DNA from: Xanthomarina spongicola | Lineage (GTDB): Bacteria; Bacteroidota; Bacteroidia; Flavobacteriales; Flavobacteriaceae | Length of the DNA: 64,000 nucleotides | Assembly: GCF_003148645.1 (NCBI RefSeq) | Contig: NZ_QGGP01000009.1 | Location: 1 to 64,000, forward strand | Reading direction: 5' to 3' | Shown: positions 1 to 8,371 of the stretch, piece by piece | Position numbering within the stretch: position 1 is the first letter of the stretch | Layout of the letters: each line of letters starts with the position of its first letter | Translations under genes and position numbers: made by a program | Notes under the pieces: generated by a model | Seen by the model: only the letters and a program-made list of their open reading frames with translations | The model's database searches: none | What the model was told of the DNA's origin: nothing

Positions 1-1029
1 ACAGCTTCTAACCCAGCAGGTATTACTGTTGAATGTATTGGAGATGTGCCTCAACCTGATATTTCGGTTGTGACTGATGCTGCTGATAACTGTTCTACTC
101 CTGTAGTGGCTTTTGTTGGAGATAGTTCTGATGGGCTTTCTTGTCCTGAAACAATCACAAGAACGTATAGAATAACTGACGATTGTGGAAACTTTATAGA
201 TGTCGTTCAAATGATTATTGTAGAAGATACCATTGCTCCAATAGTACTTACTGATTTATCAGATATTAATGTGAATTGCGACAATATACCTGATCCACCA
301 ACATTACAGTTCGATGATTGTTCAACTGTTCAAATTATTGGAGATAATCCTCAAATAACTAACACGTTTGATGGTACTGATAATGATTATGAAATTACTT
401 GGACTTGGGATTTTGAAGATGCCTGTGGTAATCCTGGTCAAGCTACTCAAACTGTATATGTAACAACTATTAATACTATAAATTTAATAAGTGACGATAG
501 ATGTTATGAAGATGGTACGATTGATTTATTTGACTATTTTAATGGAACTGATTATTCTGGAACATGGATTGTAGTTTCTGGAAACACTACTCTAGACAAC
601 GAATTCTTCGACCCTTCTAATGTAGAACTAGGAGATTATATCTTTAGTTATACTGTTGCTGATAATGGCTGCTTAGATACTACTGAAGTAACAATTACAA
701 TTAATGATGACTGTATTGTATTAGATTGTGGTAGACAAGATGTTGTAATATCAAAAGCTGTAACACCAAATGGTGATCAATGGAATGAATATTTTGAAGT
801 TACTGGTATTGAAGCTTGTGGATTTGTAATTGATGTCAAAATCTTTAACAGATGGGGAGCCATGATATATGAATCTAGTAATTATCAAAACAACTGGAAT
901 GGTACAGCATCTAGAGCTTCAGTAGGTAATGCTGACAAAGTACCAAATGGAACATATTATTACATTCTAACTTTAAAAAATAGTGGATTAAAACCATTTA
1001 ATGGTCATATCTACGTAGGAACCAAATAA
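1..1029 (+). CDS. C-terminal part of a gliding-motility/T9SS-secreted adhesin (5' end outside window)
   Basis: The reading frame is open from base 1, so this is the last 342 residues of a longer protein. The visible part has Ig/HYR-like beta repeats (pairs such as DDCGN and DACGN with 'TIAPIV') and ends in a CHU_C-type gliding-motility C-terminal domain over about the last 95 residues. Markers of that domain are TPNGD, FNRWG, NNWNG, GTYYYIL and the closing GHIYVGTK. Proteins with this domain are exported by the type IX secretion system and displayed on the surface as adhesins. It is followed 11 bases later by a PorP/SprF gene and then a PorE-like gene, the usual arrangement in which a PorP/SprF partner supports export of its adjacent adhesin. 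The total length is unknown. Confidence 0.9.
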   Translation, partial: TASNPAGITVECIGDVPQPDISVVTDAADNCSTPVVAFVGDSSDGLSCPETITRTYRITDDCGNFIDVVQMIIVEDTIAPIVLTDLSDINVNCDNIPDPPTLQFDDCSTVQIIGDNPQITNTFDGTDNDYEITWTWDFEDACGNPGQATQTVYVTTINTINLISDDRCYEDGTIDLFDYFNGTDYSGTWIVVSGNTTLDNEFFDPSNVELGDYIFSYTVADNGCLDTTEVTITINDDCIVLDCGRQDVVISKAVTPNGDQWNEYFEVTGIEACGFVIDVKIFNRWGAMIYESSNYQNNWNGTASRASVGNADKVPNGTYYYILTLKNSGLKPFNGHIYVGTK

Positions 1030-1040
1030 AACTATAACCT

Positions 1041-1967
1041 ATGAAACTTATTAAACATTATATAGTTGCGTTAGCATTATTGAGTTGTACGGTTGGAATT
1101 GCGCAACAATTACCACAATTTACTCAATATATGTATAACACCATCGCAATAAATCCTGCTTATGCAGGAAGTCGAGAGACACTAAGTGTTGTTGCATTAC
1201 ATAGAAGTCAATGGGTTGGCTTTGATGGAGGTCCAATCACACAAACACTTTCTGCGAATACGCCATTAAGAAATGAAAAAATTGGTTTAGGGATGTCATT
1301 TATAAATGACAAACTTGGGGAAGAACGTTTTTCTTACTTATATGGAGACTTTTCATATACTATTAATACAGGTGAAAAAACTAAATTAGCATTTGGTTTT
1401 AAAGCTGGATTCACAAGTTATAGCTTAGATAGACAAGCATTAGATCCCGGAGCTCAAGATCCAAATATTTATGGTGTAGAAGATAGATGGAGTCCAAATA
1501 TTGGTGCTGGTTTATATTGGCATTCACAAATGTGGTATCTAGGGCTTTCTGCACCTAGAATATTAAATACAGATTATGCAAAAGACAGTAATAATGCTGA
1601 TGTTGCTGCTTTAGAGCGTGTGAGTTACTATTTTACTGGTGGTTATGTTTTTAATTTAAGTGAGAATACTAAATTAAAGCCTGCTTTTTTAGTAAAAGCT
1701 ACAAATGGAGCCCCATTATCATATGATCTTACTGCAAACTTCTTATTCTTTGAAAAATTCTGGTTAGGAGCTGGTTATAGAATAAATGAAAACACTTCAG
1801 CACTTGGTGGTCTTGCAGACTTTCAAGTTTCTAAACAAATACGAATTGGTTATGCTTATGAATATCCTTTATCTGAATTAAATGATTATACTGGAGGAAC
1901 TCATGAAATTTTAATCATGTTCGAAATATTCAAAACTAAACGAATTAAATCACCTAGATACTTCTAA
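1041..1967 (+). CDS. PorP/SprF family type IX secretion system outer-membrane protein
   Basis: 308 residues with an N-terminal signal peptide (about residues 1-21, ending GIAQQ). The family signature follows at once: QFTQYMYNTIAINPAYAGS, then LHRSQWVGFDGGP and QTLSANTPL. The rest alternates as expected for a small outer-membrane beta-barrel. PorP/SprF proteins anchor PorE or secreted adhesins at the outer membrane in T9SS and gliding. The gene is sandwiched between the adhesin (11-base gap) and the OmpA/PorE-like gene (11-base gap), so the three are almost certainly one operon. Flavobacteria carry many paralogues; this one probably serves the adhesin upstream and need not be the core PorP. 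Confidence 0.93.
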   Translation: MKLIKHYIVALALLSCTVGIAQQLPQFTQYMYNTIAINPAYAGSRETLSVVALHRSQWVGFDGGPITQTLSANTPLRNEKIGLGMSFINDKLGEERFSYLYGDFSYTINTGEKTKLAFGFKAGFTSYSLDRQALDPGAQDPNIYGVEDRWSPNIGAGLYWHSQMWYLGLSAPRILNTDYAKDSNNADVAALERVSYYFTGGYVFNLSENTKLKPAFLVKATNGAPLSYDLTANFLFFEKFWLGAGYRINENTSALGGLADFQVSKQIRIGYAYEYPLSELNDYTGGTHEILIMFEIFKTKRIKSPRYF

Positions 1968-1978
1968 AATATAACAGC

Positions 1979-3889
1979 ATGAAAACAAAAGTAATATTCA
2001 CAATAATTGCATTAAGTAGTACTTTTCTATTTTCACAAGAGAAAGTTGCTGACAAATTTTTTGACAACTTTGCTTATCTTAAAGCTGCAGAATTATATCA
2101 AGAAGCAGTAACTAAAGGTGAAGATAATGTACATGTACTTACTAGATTAGGAGATTGTTATTATAACAATTCAGACTCTGAACAAGCTGCCATTTGGTAT
2201 GCTAAAGCTCTTGAGAAAGATAAAGACGTTAGCCCTGAACATATATATAAATATATTCAAACACAACGAAGTCTTGGTAAATTTGAAGAAGCCGACAAAT
2301 GGCTTGCTAAATTTAAAGAGATGCAAAATAATGATAGTCGAGTAAAGAATGTTAAAGAAAATAACTTACATCTATACGAAAAATTAGCTTCAACTCGAGG
2401 TATTTATGTTGAAGTAAATAATCTTTCTATTAATTCTAATTATTCAGATTTTGGTTCTTTTATACATGAAAACACAATTTATTTTGCATCTTCAAGAGAT
2501 ACTGGAAATGACATCTATAAATGGAATAATGAACCATTCCTAGATTTATACCAAGGAGAAATCACTACAAAAGATGGAAAAAAGGAAATTTCAGATGTAA
2601 AAAAGTTAGAATTTGAAGGTATTCATAGAGACAACTTACATTATGCAGATGCAGCTTTAACTAAAGATGGGAATACCATGTACTTTTCTAGAATGAATGT
2701 TGGAAAAAGAAATAGAGCTAAAACAGACAAAAAAGGAACAGTACAATTAAAAATATATAAAGCAACTTTAATAGATAGTATTTGGTCGAACGTTCAAGAA
2801 TTATCCATTAATAGTGATGATTACTCTACTTACCATCCTGCACTTAGTCCAGATAATAAAACTTTATATTTCACTTCAGATCGTGAAGGAGGTTTTGGAC
2901 AAACAGATTTATATAAAGTAGACCTTAGTAATAGTGGATCACTAGGTGAAGTTGTAAATTTAGGTCCTGAAATTAATACAGAAGGTCGTGAAGGTTATGC
3001 TTTTGTTGCTAAAGACAGTACACTGTACTTTTCTTCTGATGGATTTTTAAACTTAGGTTTATTAGATATTTTTAAATCTGATATTATTAAGGATGAAAAT
3101 GCAAAAGCTGAGAACTTAGGCGCACCTTATAATAGTGGTTACGATGACTTTGCATTTTCTATAGATTCTGAAACAAACGTTGGGTATTTCTCTTCAAACA
3201 GACAAGATGGTAAAGGAAGTGACGATATTTATGGATTCAACATTTTTGAATGTAAACAAATAATAAAAGGAATTACTAGAGATAGTAAGACACTACTTCC
3301 TTTAGCAATGACTAAAGTACAGCTTATAGATGAATCTGGTAAAATCATTGAAGAAATTACTTCAAATGAATTAGGCGAGTATTCTTTTGAAGCAGATTGT
3401 AATAATAAATATACCATTTTAGGTAGTAAACCAGATTATAAAGATGCTTTACGAAAAGTTGAAACTACAGACGAACATGAAAAAGAACATGAGGTAGATT
3501 TATTATTAATACCATTAATTAGTAATAACGAAATAGTAATTAACCCTATTTTCTTCAATTTCGACAAATGGGATATAAGACCAGATGCAGCTTACGAATT
3601 AGAAAATATTGTTTCAGTTATGCGCGAACATCCAAATATGGTTATTAAAATTGAATCTCATACAGATAGTCGTGGAACAGATAGCTATAATATGAAACTT
3701 TCAGATAGAAGAGCTAAATCTACTAGAGATTATTTATACTCTAGAGATATTGCACAAGAAAGAATAGAAAGTGCAATAGGTTATGGTGAAAGCCAATTAG
3801 TTAATGACTGTTCGAATGGAGTAAAATGTTCAGAAGAACAACACCAAGAAAACAGACGATCTAAGTTTATTATCTTATCTGATAAATAA
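1979..3889 (+). CDS. PorE-like OmpA family protein with TPR and PD40 repeats
   Basis: 636 residues. A signal peptide (1-19, ending FLFSQ) is followed by TPR-like helices (about 25-120) and a PD40/WD40-like propeller (about 150-420, with motifs such as LSPDNKTLYFTSD and YFSSNRQDGKGSDDIYGF). Next come a carboxypeptidase-regulatory-like domain (about 425-510) and a C-terminal OmpA peptidoglycan-binding domain (about 520-636). The OmpA domain shows FNFDKWDIRPDA, SHTDSRGT and the peptidoglycan-contacting LSDRRA. This architecture is that of PorE, which links PorP to the cell wall in the T9SS. It is the last gene of the adhesin-PorP operon and is followed by a strong terminator. Many Flavobacteriia have several such trios, so orthology to the core PorE is not certain. 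Confidence 0.9.
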   Translation: MKTKVIFTIIALSSTFLFSQEKVADKFFDNFAYLKAAELYQEAVTKGEDNVHVLTRLGDCYYNNSDSEQAAIWYAKALEKDKDVSPEHIYKYIQTQRSLGKFEEADKWLAKFKEMQNNDSRVKNVKENNLHLYEKLASTRGIYVEVNNLSINSNYSDFGSFIHENTIYFASSRDTGNDIYKWNNEPFLDLYQGEITTKDGKKEISDVKKLEFEGIHRDNLHYADAALTKDGNTMYFSRMNVGKRNRAKTDKKGTVQLKIYKATLIDSIWSNVQELSINSDDYSTYHPALSPDNKTLYFTSDREGGFGQTDLYKVDLSNSGSLGEVVNLGPEINTEGREGYAFVAKDSTLYFSSDGFLNLGLLDIFKSDIIKDENAKAENLGAPYNSGYDDFAFSIDSETNVGYFSSNRQDGKGSDDIYGFNIFECKQIIKGITRDSKTLLPLAMTKVQLIDESGKIIEEITSNELGEYSFEADCNNKYTILGSKPDYKDALRKVETTDEHEKEHEVDLLLIPLISNNEIVINPIFFNFDKWDIRPDAAYELENIVSVMREHPNMVIKIESHTDSRGTDSYNMKLSDRRAKSTRDYLYSRDIAQERIESAIGYGESQLVNDCSNGVKCSEEQHQENRRSKFIILSDK

Positions 3890-4014
3890 TTTAACTTAAC
3901 AATTAATTACTAATAATTAGCTTAATTATTTATAAAAACAGGGTAATAAGGTTTAGTTATTTTTAATATCTATAGCTTACATATTAAACCTTCCTAACAA
4001 TAATCTTGTTACCT

Positions 4015-4041
4015 AAAAGCCACTCATCTAGAGTGGCTTTT
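4015..4041 (+). terminator. Rho-independent terminator of the PorP/PorE operon
   Basis: A perfect 11-bp stem (4015-4025 with 4031-4041) around the loop ATCTA, GC-rich in the middle and ending in a run of T. It lies 125 bases after the PorE-like stop codon. Confidence 0.85.
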
Positions 4042-4200
4042 GAATTATATATTTTAACGTATTACATGATTATATTTAAATCAATAAAATCAATAAGCTT
4101 ATAAAAGCTATATAAAGCGTATTTAAGAACTCTTTTATTATATAAGTAATCCCTTATACAATCTTTAGATAAAAAAAGATTTAAAACGTATCTATAGAAC

Positions 4201-4236
4201 AAAAAAAAGACCACTAACAAGAGTGATCTTTTTTAT
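4201..4236 (-). terminator. Terminator of the CAP-domain gene
   Basis: Stem 4207-4215 with 4222-4230 and loop AACAAG. On the minus strand all nine pairs form with one G-U wobble and are followed by eight T; on the plus strand the same position is a mismatch. It therefore suits the minus-strand gene ending at 4315. Confidence 0.75.
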
Positions 4237-4314
4237 TTGCTATTAATTAGAGTACTAGTAATAATTTTAAATAAATATAGCTTACATATTAATTTTTTAT
4301 TTTACCTCCTACCT

Positions 4315-4809
4315 TTATTTTTTTACAAAAATATTAGTGAAATACCATTTACCTTCGTTATTCTGTTCTGCTGAAATATCAAAATCTGTATAATCTCCTT
4401 CAATATTTGCTCGGTGTCCGTCACTATTCAACCAGGCATTAACAACAGATTCTGCAGATGTGAATCCATATGCGACATTTTCAGACACTTTATTAGCTCC
4501 TACATTGCTTACTAAATAAGTTTTGCGTTGATAAAAATTATCATGAGACACGTTATCATGAGCGATCATATAATCTGTATGTGTATATGCTTGAGATTTT
4601 ATAACATCCATATTATCTAATGGATTTAATCCTAAACTAATTCTGTAATCGTTAATTAATTCAACAATTTCAATTTCAATAATTTTAGTTTCTGGAATAG
4701 TTAAATTAGTATTGATGCTTTCAGAAGTTTCATCCATGCTATCTGTTGAACATGAGAATGATAACAAAGCAAATAATACCATAACTGGTAGTAAAGTAGG
4801 CTTTTTCAT
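4315..4809 (-). CDS. CAP (SCP/PR1) domain lipoprotein
   Basis: 164 residues. The N-terminus is a lipoprotein signal (MKKPTLLPV...SFSC, Cys at residue 20) followed by an acidic Ser/Thr linker. The CAP domain runs from about residue 45 to the end. It shows the first helix EIVELINDYRISLGLNPL, the paired histidines in AYTHTDYM and NVSHDNF, the SENVAYGF motif, the VNAWLNSDGHRANI helix and the terminal KWYFTNIFVKK strand. Bacterial CAP proteins are secreted or cell-surface proteins of mostly unknown activity. The gene stands alone, with its own terminator. Confidence 0.88.
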   Translation of the reverse strand: MKKPTLLPVMVLFALLSFSCSTDSMDETSESINTNLTIPETKIIEIEIVELINDYRISLGLNPLDNMDVIKSQAYTHTDYMIAHDNVSHDNFYQRKTYLVSNVGANKVSENVAYGFTSAESVVNAWLNSDGHRANIEGDYTDFDISAEQNNEGKWYFTNIFVKK

Positions 4810-4878
4810 TGTTAGGTAATTTAGATTTGGTGTTGCTAATTTATAATCCTACTATGAAAAAACTGTTAAGGAAATGTT

Positions 4879-4930
4879 AAAATCGATAAACTACATGTAT
4901 TTTATCGATTTTATATTCATTTTATCGATG
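4879..4930 (-). repeat. Inverted repeat containing ATCGATAA, possible pdxH terminator
   Basis: A perfect 12-bp inverted repeat (4879-4890 with 4901-4912, loop CTACATGTAT) is followed by a third TTTTATCGATGA copy at about 4919-4930. It lies just beyond the pdxH stop on that strand, so it may terminate pdxH. The T run is short, and an operator role cannot be excluded. Confidence 0.45.
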
Positions 4931-4974
4931 AAATGCACAGATGAAATGAATTTTTATGTATTTGGCCGATGATT

Positions 4975-5622
4975 TTATGGAGATAATCGATTTTTTACCC
5001 AATTGAAGTCTGAAGTTATTGAATACCTTATTCTATCGTGCAGTCTATTTGGTCTTCCTTGCCAAAATTCAAATTCTAAAGGCTCTACAATAAAGCCACC
5101 CCAAAATTTAGGTCTTGGAATTTCTTTACCTTCAAATTCTTTTTCTAAAGAAGTTAGTTTTTCTTCAAGTTCTTTTCTACTAGAAACAATTTCACTTTGA
5201 TTAGATACTATAGCTCCTAGTTGACTACCACGTGGTCTAGACTCAAAGTAACCATCACTCAAATTTTCAGATATCTTTTTAGCCTTACCCTTAATAATTA
5301 CTTGCCTCTCTGCTCCATGCCAAAAAAAAGATAAACAAACATTTGGGTTATTTAAAATTGCTTTGCCTTTTTCACTATTATAATTAGTATAAAAAATAAA
5401 GCCTTCGTAGGTGTATTTTTTTAAAAGCACAACTCTATTTTTTGGATATCCATCTAATCCAATTGTAGCTATTGTCATAGCATTTGTTTCATCTTCTGGA
5501 AAAAATTTATCTACTTCAAAAAACCACTTTTGAAACAATTCCATTGGGTTTTCTGGAGTATCTTTTAATAAGAGTTCTTGTTTTTCGTAAGACTTTCTGT
5601 AATTGCTTAAATCTGTATCCAT
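4975..5622 (-). CDS. pdxH: Pyridoxamine 5'-phosphate oxidase
   Basis: 215 residues, the usual length. This FMN enzyme oxidises pyridoxamine/pyridoxine 5'-phosphate to pyridoxal 5'-phosphate in the cytoplasm. Visible family motifs are GFIFYTNYNSEKGKAI (FMN-binding strand and helix), FFWHGAERQVIIKGKAK, YFESRPRGSQLGAIVSNQS, and the C-terminal signature WQGRPNRLHDRIRYSI ending in NRLSP. The gene has no operon partner: downstream on its strand is the CAP gene, and upstream a divergent unknown gene starts 83 bases away. Confidence 0.96.
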   Translation of the reverse strand: MDTDLSNYRKSYEKQELLLKDTPENPMELFQKWFFEVDKFFPEDETNAMTIATIGLDGYPKNRVVLLKKYTYEGFIFYTNYNSEKGKAILNNPNVCLSFFWHGAERQVIIKGKAKKISENLSDGYFESRPRGSQLGAIVSNQSEIVSSRKELEEKLTSLEKEFEGKEIPRPKFWGGFIVEPLEFEFWQGRPNRLHDRIRYSITSDFNWVKNRLSP

Positions 5623-5704
5623 TACATTAAAATATGACTTTTTAAGTGAATTTTTCTTTTCTGAGAATAAAATTTCTTATAAATTTAAAAATTAATATCC
5701 CTAA

Positions 5705-6118
5705 ATGAACTTTGAAAATAGTAAATATCCCAATCTACTTCAATACTCAAAAGTAGAATTTTCTTTTGGTACATACTTCTTTTTTGACAATTTTGTTATT
5801 TCTGAATTAAATGAAGGCATTCATTTTGATTGGTTAAAAATTCAAGAAGTAATTTCTGCAATTAGTGAGTATTATGACGATAATTTTAAAATTGGCTATA
5901 TTTCTAATAGAATAAATTCTTATTCATTAGTACCACAACTCTGGATAGATTTTTACAAAGAATATAATTTTATAGTTGCTGGTGCCATTGTTGCTTACAA
6001 TGATTTTAATTATATGAATGCCACTCTAGAAAAACATTTTTCTAAAAATAGCATTAAACGATGTAACTCTTTAGAAGAAGCTATTGAGTGGATGTCTAAA
6101 TTAAAAGAATTTAATTAA
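5705..6118 (+). CDS. STAS/SpoIIAA-like protein of unknown function
   Basis: 137 residues, no signal peptide or membrane segment. The order of predicted beta strands and helices, with the closing RCNSLEEAIEWMSKLK helix, suggests a SpoIIAA/STAS-like fold; this is a fold-level inference. It is divergent from pdxH and convergent with rnz, whose stop codon it overlaps by four bases. A second STAS-like gene (7102-7434) lies on the far side of rnz. I do not recognise a function. Confidence 0.7.
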   Translation: MNFENSKYPNLLQYSKVEFSFGTYFFFDNFVISELNEGIHFDWLKIQEVISAISEYYDDNFKIGYISNRINSYSLVPQLWIDFYKEYNFIVAGAIVAYNDFNYMNATLEKHFSKNSIKRCNSLEEAIEWMSKLKEFN

Positions 6119-7020
6119 AATTTAAATGTCTTTCCATCTTTAGCTAATTCCACATTTTCAAATACCGTTTTAGCTTCTAATTCAAAATCATTTAAATTAT
6201 CGTATCGTGTAGAATAATGACCAAGGATTAACTTACCTACTTCTGCTTGTTTGGCTATACTTGCTGCCTGTTTAGCTGTACTGTGTTTTGTAGGTTTTGC
6301 TAATTTTTCGTGTTTATCTAAAAATGTCGATTCATGATATAATGCAGAAGCACCTTTAATAATATGGACTAAATCTTCGTTGTAAGCTGTATCACTACAA
6401 AAGGCATAGCTTTTTGGCTTCGTAGGATCTTTCGTGACTGTTTCGTTTTTAATTAATATTCCTTGATTATTTTCAACATCGAAACCTTGTTTTAGCTTGT
6501 TGTAATAAGCAACATCAATATCTTCATTTAAAACAGCATTCATATCTAATTTACGTTCTCCAGGCTTTTCTTTAAAAAGAAATCCATTCGTATAAACCCT
6601 ATGGTCTAAAGGAATGGTATACACTTCTACTTTGTCATCTTCAAAAATTAATTCAGATTCATTGGAAGTTAATTCATGAAAAATAAGTTGATAATTTGTC
6701 CAAGAATTAGCTAATTTCATTTGAAGCGTTACAAGTTCCTTCAAACCTTTTGGCGCATAGATATGTAATTCTGTTTCCCTAGTTAATAGTCTAAAGGTTG
6801 AAATAAGCCCAATCAATCCAAAATAATGATCACCATGTAAGTGTGAAATAAAAATGTGTTTAATTCTATTAAACTTTAATTTATTCCTTCTAAGCTCTAC
6901 TTGAGTACCTTCTCCACAATCAATTAAAAACAAATGATTTTTTATTTCTAAAACCTGAGCAGTAGGATTTGTATTTATACGTGGAGTTGCACTGTGGCAG
7001 CCGAGGATTGTTAACTTCAT
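6115..7020 (-). CDS. rnz: Ribonuclease Z
   Basis: 301 residues, typical for the short bacterial form. This metallo-beta-lactamase-fold endonuclease matures tRNA 3' ends. Zinc ligands are visible as H60-x-H62-x-D64-H65 (in HISHLHGDHYFGL), the Asp of CSDTAYNEDL, and the late histidine in LGHYSTRYDNL. The N-terminus MKLTILGCHSATPR matches the first strand and loop of the family, supporting this start. It follows the STAS-like gene of the pyrimidine operon with an 81-base gap, so it may be read from the same transcript. It meets the plus-strand gene at 5705-6118 tail to tail with overlapping stops. Confidence 0.95.
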   Translation of the reverse strand: MKLTILGCHSATPRINTNPTAQVLEIKNHLFLIDCGEGTQVELRRNKLKFNRIKHIFISHLHGDHYFGLIGLISTFRLLTRETELHIYAPKGLKELVTLQMKLANSWTNYQLIFHELTSNESELIFEDDKVEVYTIPLDHRVYTNGFLFKEKPGERKLDMNAVLNEDIDVAYYNKLKQGFDVENNQGILIKNETVTKDPTKPKSYAFCSDTAYNEDLVHIIKGASALYHESTFLDKHEKLAKPTKHSTAKQAASIAKQAEVGKLILGHYSTRYDNLNDFELEAKTVFENVELAKDGKTFKF

Positions 7021-7039
7021 TGTTGTTTGTTGTTTAGGC

Positions 7040-7090
7040 GTTTGTCGTTTAATCGTTGGTTATTTTCGACTTAACAACTTAACGACAAAC
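7040..7090. repeat. Inverted repeat of GTTTGTCGTT upstream of rnz
   Basis: GTTTGTCGTT (7040-7049) and its complement AACGACAAAC (7081-7090) frame a 31-base loop rich in related GTCGTT/TTAAC words. It fills the gap between the STAS-like gene and rnz and would form a hairpin in the rnz leader. Confidence 0.55.
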
Positions 7091-7101
7091 AGCTTAACAT
7101 T

Positions 7102-7434
7102 TTAAAAACCTAGATCACGCTCAATTTCTTCCATTTCAATAATATCGTAAGCTTCTTGTATTGTTGGCACTACAATAATTTCGTCTGGCATGTCATCTAA
7201 ATTCACCTTATCTGAAACTATAACAAATGAATAATTAGATTTTCTATGTTTATTTGAAAGTTGTAAAAACTCTACAACCTGTTCTATAGTAACGGGTTTT
7301 AAACTAGTAAGTGAAACAATGATGTTATCATTTTTAAAACGATTATATACAACATCCATTTTTTTTACTAATTCTATAACAGAAGTTTTCTCTTGTGTAA
7401 TAATGGTAATATTACCATCTTTATCTATAATCAT
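7102..7434 (-). CDS. Small STAS-like protein in the pyrimidine operon
   Basis: 110 residues, soluble. Two N-terminal strands (MIIDKDGNITIITQE), a helix, IIVSL, a second helix, FVIVSD, and a C-terminal helix (VPTIQEAYDIIEMEEIERDL) follow the strand/helix order of STAS domains. It starts four bases after the pyrB stop, so it is translated from the pyrR-pyrB message and precedes rnz. STAS proteins usually act as regulatory binding modules. No partner kinase is visible, and the role here is unknown. Confidence 0.75.
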   Translation of the reverse strand: MIIDKDGNITIITQEKTSVIELVKKMDVVYNRFKNDNIIVSLTSLKPVTIEQVVEFLQLSNKHRKSNYSFVIVSDKVNLDDMPDEIIVVPTIQEAYDIIEMEEIERDLGF

Positions 7435-7438
7435 AATA

Positions 7439-8368
7439 TTATTGTTTAATTTTTGAAGCTAATAAATATATAACTGCCATTCTAATGGCAACGCCATTTT
7501 GTACTTGATCTAAAATAATTGCCTGTTTAGAATCTGCCACATCACTTGTAATTTCAACACCTCGATTTATAGGTCCAGGATGCATGATAGTTATTTCTTT
7601 ATTTAAAGAATCTAGTAATGCTTTGTTTACACCAAACTGCTGTGTATATTCTCTTGTGGATGGAAAATAACTAATATCCATACGCTCGTTTTGCACTCGA
7701 AGCATATTTGCTACATCGCACCAATTAAGCGCTTTACGTAAGTTTGTTTCAACTTTTACTCCAAGTTTGTCTATGTGCTTTGGCAATAAGGTTTTTGGTC
7801 CACAAACCATAACATTAGCCCCTTGAAGTTTAAGTGCATAAATATTTGAAAGTGCAACACGACTATGCAATATATCTCCAACAATAACCACATTTTTTCC
7901 TTTAACTTCTCCTAGACGCTCTCTTATGGAATAAGAATCTAATAAAGCTTGTGTTGGGTGTTCATGAGCTCCATCTCCAGCATTTATAATACTTGCACCA
8001 ACATGTTGAGATAAAAACACACTTGCACCTGGATTTGGATGACGCATAATAACCATATCTACTTTCATAGAAAGGATATTGTTAACGGTATCAATTAATG
8101 TTTCTCCTTTTTTTACAGAAGATTGTGATGCTGAAAAATTAATAACATCTGCTGATAGTCTTTTTTCTGCTAATTCGAAAGACAGTTTTGTTCTAGTAGA
8201 GTTTTCAAAAAATAAATTAGCAATAGTAATGTCTCTAAGTGAAGGCACTTTTTTAATAGGTCTGTTAATCACTTCTTTAAAATGATCTGCAGTTTCAAAA
8301 ATAAGTTCAATATCTTTTTTGTTAAGATATTTAATTCCTAATAAGTGGTTGACACTTAATTCACTCAT
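7439..8368 (-). CDS. pyrB: Aspartate carbamoyltransferase catalytic subunit
   Basis: 309 residues. It catalyses carbamoyl phosphate plus aspartate to N-carbamoylaspartate, the first committed step of pyrimidine synthesis. Motifs seen: the carbamoyl-phosphate site FFENSTRTKLSFELAEKRL, the SSVKKGETLIDT loop with the incoming Lys, HPTQALLDSYSIRE, and MHPGPINRGVEI. No pyrI regulatory chain is present in the window, as expected in this phylum when PyrR is encoded next door. It starts three bases after pyrR, so the two are cotranscribed. Confidence 0.97.
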   Translation of the reverse strand: MSELSVNHLLGIKYLNKKDIELIFETADHFKEVINRPIKKVPSLRDITIANLFFENSTRTKLSFELAEKRLSADVINFSASQSSVKKGETLIDTVNNILSMKVDMVIMRHPNPGASVFLSQHVGASIINAGDGAHEHPTQALLDSYSIRERLGEVKGKNVVIVGDILHSRVALSNIYALKLQGANVMVCGPKTLLPKHIDKLGVKVETNLRKALNWCDVANMLRVQNERMDISYFPSTREYTQQFGVNKALLDSLNKEITIMHPGPINRGVEITSDVADSKQAIILDQVQNGVAIRMAVIYLLASKIKQ

Positions 8369-8371
8369 AGT

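Larger units (their letters stand above)
3890..4314. other. Intergenic stretch between convergent genes, with two terminators and a duplicated 17-mer
   Basis: About 425 AT-rich bases without a plausible gene. It holds the terminator of the upstream operon (4015-4041) and that of the CAP gene on the other strand (4207-4230). The 17-mer TATAGCTTACATATTAA occurs twice, at 3971-3987 and 4276-4292, close to the two ends. Nothing else is recognisable. Confidence 0.6.

Noticed and set aside
5003-5200. ORF on the plus strand inside pdxH
   Set aside because: It is a shadow of pdxH: Ser/Leu-rich product without any family pattern, wholly covered by a well-supported gene.
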